Assembly: GCF_958979055.1 (NCBI RefSeq)
Contig: NC_084890.1
Span: 25,616,616 to 25,680,615 of the forward strand
DNA: 64,000 nucleotides
Reading direction: 5' to 3'
DNA from: Alnus glutinosa
Taxonomy: Eukaryota > Streptophyta > Magnoliopsida > Fagales > Betulaceae
Shown in pieces: positions 57,565 to 64,000 of the stretch (its first letter is position 1; every line of letters starts with the position of its first letter). The notes under the pieces were generated by a model. That model was not told the DNA's origin. It was given only the letters and a program-made list of their open reading frames with translations, and searched no databases. Made by a program: the position numbers and the translations under genes.

Positions 57565-58121
57565 TGTTATGCATCCGACTGAGGGAGATGGGTGTATGGT
57601 TTGGACAAGGGTACCTTGATACTATGGCTCAAGGTACCTTTGTAGGACTGCCACGTGGTTCTCCTACAGGAACAGGATCGGATGTGGACACCAACTACAG
57701 AAGGGTATTAGAGTCATTATGTTTATCTGTATGGGTCTTGTTGTAATTTCCTGTATTACCTTTAATTTCCTAAGACAGTTCTAGGGTGTTATGGAACGTG
57801 CTAAGTGGGTTGTTGAGAGTTAACTTAGTGGGTCAGTGGGTCAGTTAATCTTAGTGGGTTAGTTGGGTCAGTTAATCTTAGTGGGTCAGTTATTATGTAG
57901 TGGGTTCGGCCATTACTGGCAGTTCCTGATTGCTTTGTTGTGCTACATGATTTAAACTAGAGAAGTGGAAATGAAGGATATCTTTTGGGAGGTTAATCAT
58001 ATTACCGTGTGTTTATGAATTAAACCTGGAAGTGTTAAAACATTTGAGCTGAGTGCTTGAGTGTGGAGGACTAGCCCCTCGAAGTGCTAATTTAACTTAA
58101 ATAATAACAGGGCGCGTAACA
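57565..58121 (+). mobile_element. Gypsy 3' LTR (557 bp)
   Basis: It starts TGTTATGCATCC and ends GCGCGTAACA. It is the full-length partner of 1449-2005, with a few percent divergence. CAAAG follows (58122-58126), against CAGAG before the 5' LTR. Confidence 0.95.
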
Positions 58122-58964
58122 CAAAGCTCCTACTAGCATATGACCAGAAGCAGCAAAAGACACAGATATTGCTAGTGCAATTCCACAGGAGTAACACCAG
58201 GAGGTTGAGAATAAGGAAAAAGCAGTAGGGTATGGCTGGAACGGTGACCTAGGTATGCAACCCATCTGTGGTGGCTGCAACTAGATTCCCTGAGGGAGAG
58301 CAGCCATAGCAGGAAACGATGCATATGGAGTACAAATTTGAGGATGAACAATTGAATTTGATTAAAAAAAAAACCCGACAAGATACTACGGATATTTTAG
58401 TTTTAATAGGTGTAGGGAGAACTTCGATCTTTATCAAAACTTGAATTTAAATTTTAATGTACTGATGTACTTTTCGGTTTTGTTTTGGGGTTTTGTGTTT
58501 CTATATAGGGTTATTTTGTATCCTTGTCTAAGTTTGTATTTTGGTTTAGTTTGAATGAAATTGATTTATTTATTCATTAAAAAAAAAATCACATGTTAGG
58601 CCTCGCCTTAACGGAATGTGCTCAAACATTCTTGAGCCAAGTTTTAGAGAAAATGTTAGAGAAATTGAGACAGCAAAAAAAATTAGAAAAAAATAAAAAT
58701 AAATAAAAAAGACAAGAAAACACATTGAAATAACATGAGTGCACACATAAAGCACAAAAGGCTAAAACTTTATTGAACAAGCTAAATACAAACCGCTAAA
58801 GGGTTGGTTCATATAGGCAAAACAAATACAAAAAGATAATACGACAGTATAATGATCTTTGCGTCTCTGTAACAACTCACTGATAACTTTATGTTGCAAA
58901 TCAAACATGACTTCCAACAAAACATGTTTAACATCAGATCATGTCCACCGATCCCTTCAACTAT
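58122..58964 (-). other. Exon-side remnant of the interrupted gene, then inhibitor 3' flank
   Basis: 58122-58400 on the minus strand is proline/glutamine-rich in one frame (LQPPQMG, RSPFQPYPTAF) and leads into the interrupted exon (SRS then SEDADK after removal of the gypsy). Stops interrupt it, so it is a worn exon or intron. 58590-58964 is the 3' flank of the inhibitor gene, shared with 24760-25116. Confidence 0.4.
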
Positions 58965-59600
58965 TCAAGCCCCAGTGGCAGTACAAATTGGAGTTCCAGA
59001 AGCATGGTAAATGGTGCAACCCTTTGGAGCATAGCAGCAATTGCAAGGCGGATTGAGTTGCTTACTACCCGAAGATGGGCAGGTCATATACCCTGCATAG
59101 TCCATGCATACATTAGGGCATACTATTGCCCTCACAGTTGCTGGATTCACGCTTAGTAGAATTGTACCTGCTCATCAAAATCATCAACACAATACAACAT
59201 TTGAGAAAGTAAGTTTGTAAGTTCACGTGACGCTTATGATCACGTCAGCCACAAAATGATTAAATTTGATTATGGCTGACATGAGAGTGCCGCACGGATT
59301 ACTACGTTAGTTTGTAAGAAGTTGTAATAAAAACTAGAGGACGTCAAACATTTTCTTAGAATTTTTACATGCAAAAGTTTGCACTTAGTGGAATGAGATA
59401 CAGCTTGTCATTGTTATATCATCTATGGAACTAGATTATCAAAAAAAAAAAAAAATCAACAACGAAAAAAGTACAAGCTAAACTAACAAAAGAAAAGATA
59501 AATCGAGATCACAGAAATTGAATATATATATATATAGGAGTAGGAGCTTACTACACAAAATGAGAAGATATATTGCACCAACTTTGTTGCCTTCAGCCAT
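58965..59600 (-). CDS. Potato type II proteinase inhibitor-like, right copy
   Basis: Exons 59552-59600 and 58965-59167 join in phase (TGTA|GTAAGC ... GCAG|GTAC) to give 83 residues. The signal peptide is MAEGNKVGAIYLLILC followed by STILLSVNP. The mature domain has all eight cysteines of a single potato-II unit: CPNVC, MTC, PPCNCC, KGC and PIC. It is most likely a secreted serine-protease inhibitor of the defence type. It has the same exon structure and a very similar intron to the left copy. The promoter side, 59601-60040, is also shared. This copy looks intact and is the better candidate for activity. Confidence 0.88.
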
Positions 59601-60036
59601 ATTTCCTCTATCTATTTTGAGGTGTTAACGTTGCACTATTTATAGTACTCCTTGAAAGAAAAATTTAAAAAATAAAAACTAAAAAAGTTGATATATTCAA
59701 CTCTTTGCAGTTGCAATATCAGGTATATATGGAATATTCATCATATACATGGTTTGCATAAACCAAAGTCAACTTTGCAAGAGGCATTTGAAGATAATTA
59801 ATTATGGCTTCCTTCAACATTTTAGAAGCCATCGATGGCGGAATATAATCAAGTTCCTCATTTGCTCAGATGATAATAATCTCCAACTTAAAAGCAGATG
59901 CTCTATTTGATATCATATAGTACTTGTTAGTTAATTAGTCTATTTAGTTGATAAATAATAATAATTTCCAAACACCTTATCACTTTTTTGGTCCTTTTGC
60001 TTCTCTAAGTGTCTTGTTAATATGCTTTATTTGTCT

Positions 60037-60099
<63 letters not shown>

Positions 60100-61444
60100 T
60101 TTCTATTTCGCCTATCTATTTTTTTTCTTTCTTCCATAAACTCTTCTCTCTCTCTCTCTCCATCTTTCTATTTCGCCTATCTATTTTTTTTTCTTTCTTC
60201 CATAAACTCTTCTCTCTCTCTCTCTCTCTCTCCATCTTCTTTCTCACTCTTGTCTGCATCTTCTTTTTTACTCAATCGCTCTCCTATTCTTTGTTTCTTC
60301 GTTTTTTCTTTTGTTCACTCATCTGTTGTTGATTGAGAATGAGAGAAGACAAAGAACAAGAGAGAGACAGAGGGGTGAAGGGAAGAGCGTCGTTGTTCAT
60401 CTCTGTCCATCTCCGCAGACGGCATCAGAAGCTTCAAGGAGGAAGGGGATTTTGTGGGAGTTGAGGTGGGTGGCAGCCGCAAGACCCGCAAGGAGAGAGG
60501 TTGAAGACGACTGAATGAGAGAGGAGAGAGAGAGCTGTTTTTTTTTAGGTTGAGGATGCATAGAGAGAGGAGAGAGACAAACATTTTCTTTTATTAAAAT
60601 AAGCTGTTGGGAAGCTACAGTGCTTCCCAAGGATGACCCTCTAAAATAGGGTAACTACTGTAGCTTGATTTTTTGTGATTTTTTTTTTTCAAATTTTCCA
60701 TATTTTAGGGAACAGAACTACTTATAAAGGATCTGCTACTAGTGCTCTAATAACTGATAATTATTGTAAAGAAATAGCCTCTCATTCTCTCAAAAATTCT
60801 TTACGTGCTTGACGGCTTGTACCAAATTTGCATATGTTGCCATGTTTGATATCTGCTTGTGTAAATTATTCGAACCTTGATGCATGTGTGACAAGCCTGA
60901 CACCCAACCTTACTTAGCTAACCTAAATAAATGGATCAGCTGAGATTCACATTAGAAATTATAACTTTCAGCATGCTCGCATAAAAATAATTTTTATTAT
61001 TTTTAGATATTCCACTCAAAATGTTTTATTATAAATCAAGTGAGCTGAGCTGGTTGGGATATAATCAAGGTAATCATATCTATTGAGCAATGCAATATTA
61101 ATCTTTATTATTGTGAAGAAGAAATGAATTTGAAGTGGAGGAGATTACCTGCATTTAGATTGTGAAGAAATGAATGAGCCCAACTTCCTTTCATCATTCT
61201 TATAGTCCAGAATCCAGATATAACTAAGCTGCATGCTTCAACAACTAGGGTTTCTTGTTTTTACTTGCATAAATCTCCTATGGTGTTCTAAAATCTCTAC
61301 AAAACAGTAACAATACAATCATCCTTATCATTATTCAGAAATAAATCATCATGTAAACTGCACAATAAATATTCATCGTTTTCTTCCATGAAAATTTTCA
61401 CAGGAAGGGCAAATTTCCCCCCACAAAAATAATAACAAGAAAGA
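59601..61444. other. Inhibitor upstream DNA, CT microsatellite and F-box 3' flank
   Basis: 59601-60040 matches 25730-26200. A (CT)n tract spans about 60041-60094, with smaller CT tracts at 60146-60161 and 60211-60231 in a duplicated 70-bp unit (CCATCTTTCTATTTCGCCTA twice). From about 60235 the sequence is the F-box 3' flank as at 5570-6836. The long frames here are low-complexity. Confidence 0.7.
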
Positions 61445-63849
61445 TCACACGAGTACTAAATCAACCGTAGATGGCACCTCCGGACCCAGAATTTTGAGAA
61501 TTTTCTCTCGCTCAATTTTAGTTTTGGATAAGCCCATAACCCAGCATTCACCGTCGCCTAAATAAGGTGTTATTTCTAGAACAATTCTCATCTTCTCAAG
61601 CAGAATAGCATTTTTTAGCAGAAGTACGGCAAGGTCAAATTCAATTGGACAAGCAGAAAAACCACGTAGCTCCACTTTCTTGAGACGCTGATGTTGACAA
61701 TATTCTTTAAGGGGTATCTTCTTGTGTTCTCTGTAATCTGCTCCTTCTATTATCTTTTGGCGCTTTATCCGGTCGTCCTCGCTGCAGGGAAGATGGAGCT
61801 AAAAACAAGAAAGAAGCAAAACAAAAATTGTACATTAAAACCAAGTGAGACTGATTTCCAATGGCTAATAATCACTAATGGCATAGAGCATAAACCACTC
61901 ACATAATATCTTTTCAACTCTTAGATAACAATAACATCACTAACAACTCTTTCCGTTCACTTGTCAAAATCTATTGCCTAGAAGAAACTAGTGAATGTGA
62001 ATATATAAAGTATAGAAACCATCCTATATATACTTTCACTCCAAATTCTTGTTAATATCATACAAAACAATGGGTGGATAACTACGTTCTGAAAAAAATT
62101 ACTCAAAGCAAGTAGTAAACCAGGTTTGTTTTTTAACCTAAATTTTGTCAAACACTAGTTAAAATACTGGCAATCATTTCCACTCTCCAATCCCGAATCT
62201 TTCCAAAAAATTGAATGCAAAATGCATTTGAAATTATACCATAAAAATATCTCGGTGACAAATCCTTCCTGACGTCTTAGAAACAATAGGTGATATTTGC
62301 GTTTAAAAAGAAAATCTTTCAAACAATGGTGTAAAGAAAAGTGTAAAAAATATCTCTGCCATGTTACCTATAAAAGCAATACTTCCATTAATCAGGTCAC
62401 AAAACACCCAATATTTATCCAAGTCTAAAGACTGCTCCAACTAATATTTTGTTTGAAAACATAAAATGGAGCTTATGGCTTAAAAAAGGGGTAAACAATC
62501 ATACAAATCTTAGTTTAATAACATATCAAAAGAAAAAAAATAAAAAAATAAAGAGATTGTACAAAGTTCCAAGGAACAAAAAGCCCGGTGCAGCTCAACA
62601 ATCAAATAAAAATGTCCTTGATATAGAAGATAACTTACATCCATCTCCAGTTCAACCAATGATGGAGCCGCCTCCAAAAAAGCAGAGGTCAGGTCCAGCA
62701 GAATTTTTCTAAATCTTACACCTAATAGCTTCAATTGCTTGAGTCTAGTAAATGTGGTTAAGTGCTTAGATATTAAATCAACCTGAAAGACAATGGAAAG
62801 AAATGATTAACTAGAGACATGATGTTCAAAAATGATGACAAAAAGTTCAACTAAAATTTTTGCTGTGGCAATACCTGGGCATATGGAGTGGACACTAATA
62901 AAGTCTCAACTAGAGGAAAGTCTTTTGCAAGTGTGCCAAGGACATACGCTATTTGAGTTCTAGGATCAGGCTGCAAAGTTCTACGATCAGACTGCAAAGT
63001 CACACATAGTCTAACAGGTTGTGCACTGTTCTTTAATAAGACCTGCCCAAACATCTTTGCGTCGTACTCAATTGATGCAACACTTACGGCATCATGAATT
63101 TCAACTCTTTCTAAAGGCTCGCAACGAAATATCCTCAAGTGTCTCAGCCTGAGAGACCGACATCCACTAGATAATTTCAAACGAAATGGACAACGGCATT
63201 CGCTTATACTAAACCATTCTAAAGATGGGCAACTAGTCAAAATGTTATACACATTCTCTTGATTTAAACTTATCTTTTTCAATGAGAGGGATGAAAGGGA
63301 GTTCAAGCCATTGTAATTTTCTGGAATACTCAGGCTGCAAAAATTCAAAGACAAATGTTTTATCTTTGGCCGTTTCCCAGCTTGAGCAAATAGCCAATAT
63401 GGAAATTTATAGAGGTCATGATACAAGTCTGACAAATGATCGTCTAACAGGTTGATGTCAAGCTTTTGAACTTGCATATCAATTGCAAATTGAATCCATC
63501 GATCAACGTCGCAACCATGATCACTACCCAACGGATACTCAACCCTGAAGGAATCTACGTTTTTGCCGACATAGAGTTCTAGAATATGATTGGCCCATCT
63601 AACAAATCTTCCCTTTTGCTTCTGTTTCCACTGAGTAGGCTGCCTTTTGAAATGGTCCAAGTATAAAAAATGTCCAAGCATGTTTTTGGCATCTAAGTCA
63701 AGATTAGAAGAGGTCCTCCAAATGTATCTCCATCTTTTTGAAAGGATACTAGTAGTGGCAGCTTCCCTCAATGAGATTAATGATATTATAGAAGAAAGAA
63801 TGTCCACCGGCAATCTACCAGTCAGATCGGCCTCTAGGGCATTGTCAAT
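61445..63849 (-). CDS. F-box/FBD/LRR protein, copy D
   Basis: Exons 62875-63849, 62639-62782 and 61445-61798 (325, 48 and 118 codons), all phase 0 with GT-AG borders. The protein matches copy B nearly residue for residue, except that one LQSDRRT unit is missing (21 bp shorter). F-box GRLPVDILSSIISLISLREA, LRR-like middle, FBD-like end. The small 5' exon lies right of 63973, beyond the window, so its state is unknown. Family role: SCF ubiquitin-ligase receptor with unknown target. Confidence 0.82.
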
Positions 63850-64000
63850 CTGTGTGCACACAAAATAACATAAACAAGATTCCAAAGTAAAGGTACGTCT
63901 TTGTTGTTAATAAAGCCAAAAAAAAACAAACAATTTAGAGTGTTTAATATAATGTGGATTACATAGAAATATATCTAAAACTTAAACTTACACCAAGCAA

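Overview
The window is plant nuclear DNA, almost certainly from a eudicot. It has intron-containing genes with GT/AG splice sites, Ty3/gypsy and Ty1/copia LTR retrotransposons, plant L1-type LINEs with the 'TTTGATAAGTAAT' 3' end, a tRNA-derived SINE, fold-back MITEs and plant-only families (F-box/FBD proteins, potato-type-II inhibitors, hydroxyproline O-galactosyltransferase). A woody eudicot with many repeats is my guess; the species cannot be read from the sequence.

Layout. The two ends are copies of each other. 1-1713 matches 50038-51746 almost base for base, and 10905-13985 matches 60951-64000 almost base for base. In both, the order is: exon of an unrecognised gene, the same gypsy insertion, then an F-box/FBD gene. 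A potato-type-II inhibitor gene (25117-25729 and 58965-59600) belongs to the same duplicated set. The window is therefore a roughly 50-kb direct segmental duplication whose two sides have since been rearranged by transposons and deletions. Inside the left copy the F-box gene is itself tandemly duplicated (6837-10735 and 11401-14048). A fourth, broken copy lies at 45866-47975.

The middle (20-45 kb) is a second nest of duplications. A repeat-containing protein gene (22241-23185) has broken relatives at 30664-32110, 36183-36830 and 37413-37601. A GT31 galactosyltransferase gene lacking its 5' end lies at 38985-43614, with a 3' fragment at 33556-34413. An intact single-exon plant protein of 203 aa (35442-36053) sits between them. 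Two copies of one long-inverted-repeat MITE (32234-32668, 37836-38287) travel with these segments.

Mobile DNA: a chromovirus-type gypsy element (51483-58121) with intact reading phase but several in-frame stops and a 1.73-kb foreign insertion; the 5' end of the same insertion in the left copy (1449-2500); a truncated copia element (2671-4895, minus); a nearly full LINE with one homopolymer frameshift (16405-20097, minus); a 5'-truncated LINE in an F-box intron with a perfect 20-bp target duplication (7377-8599); smaller LINE pieces; a SINE; TRIM/copia LTR pieces in the galactosyltransferase intron.

Genes most likely to be functional: the two potato-II inhibitor genes (the left one has lost a conserved cysteine), the 35442-36053 protein, possibly the 22241-23185 repeat protein, and the F-box copies. 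No operon-like or CRISPR-like system is present. The most informative biology here is the mechanism of duplication and decay, plus a few sites where duplicates differ in a functional way.
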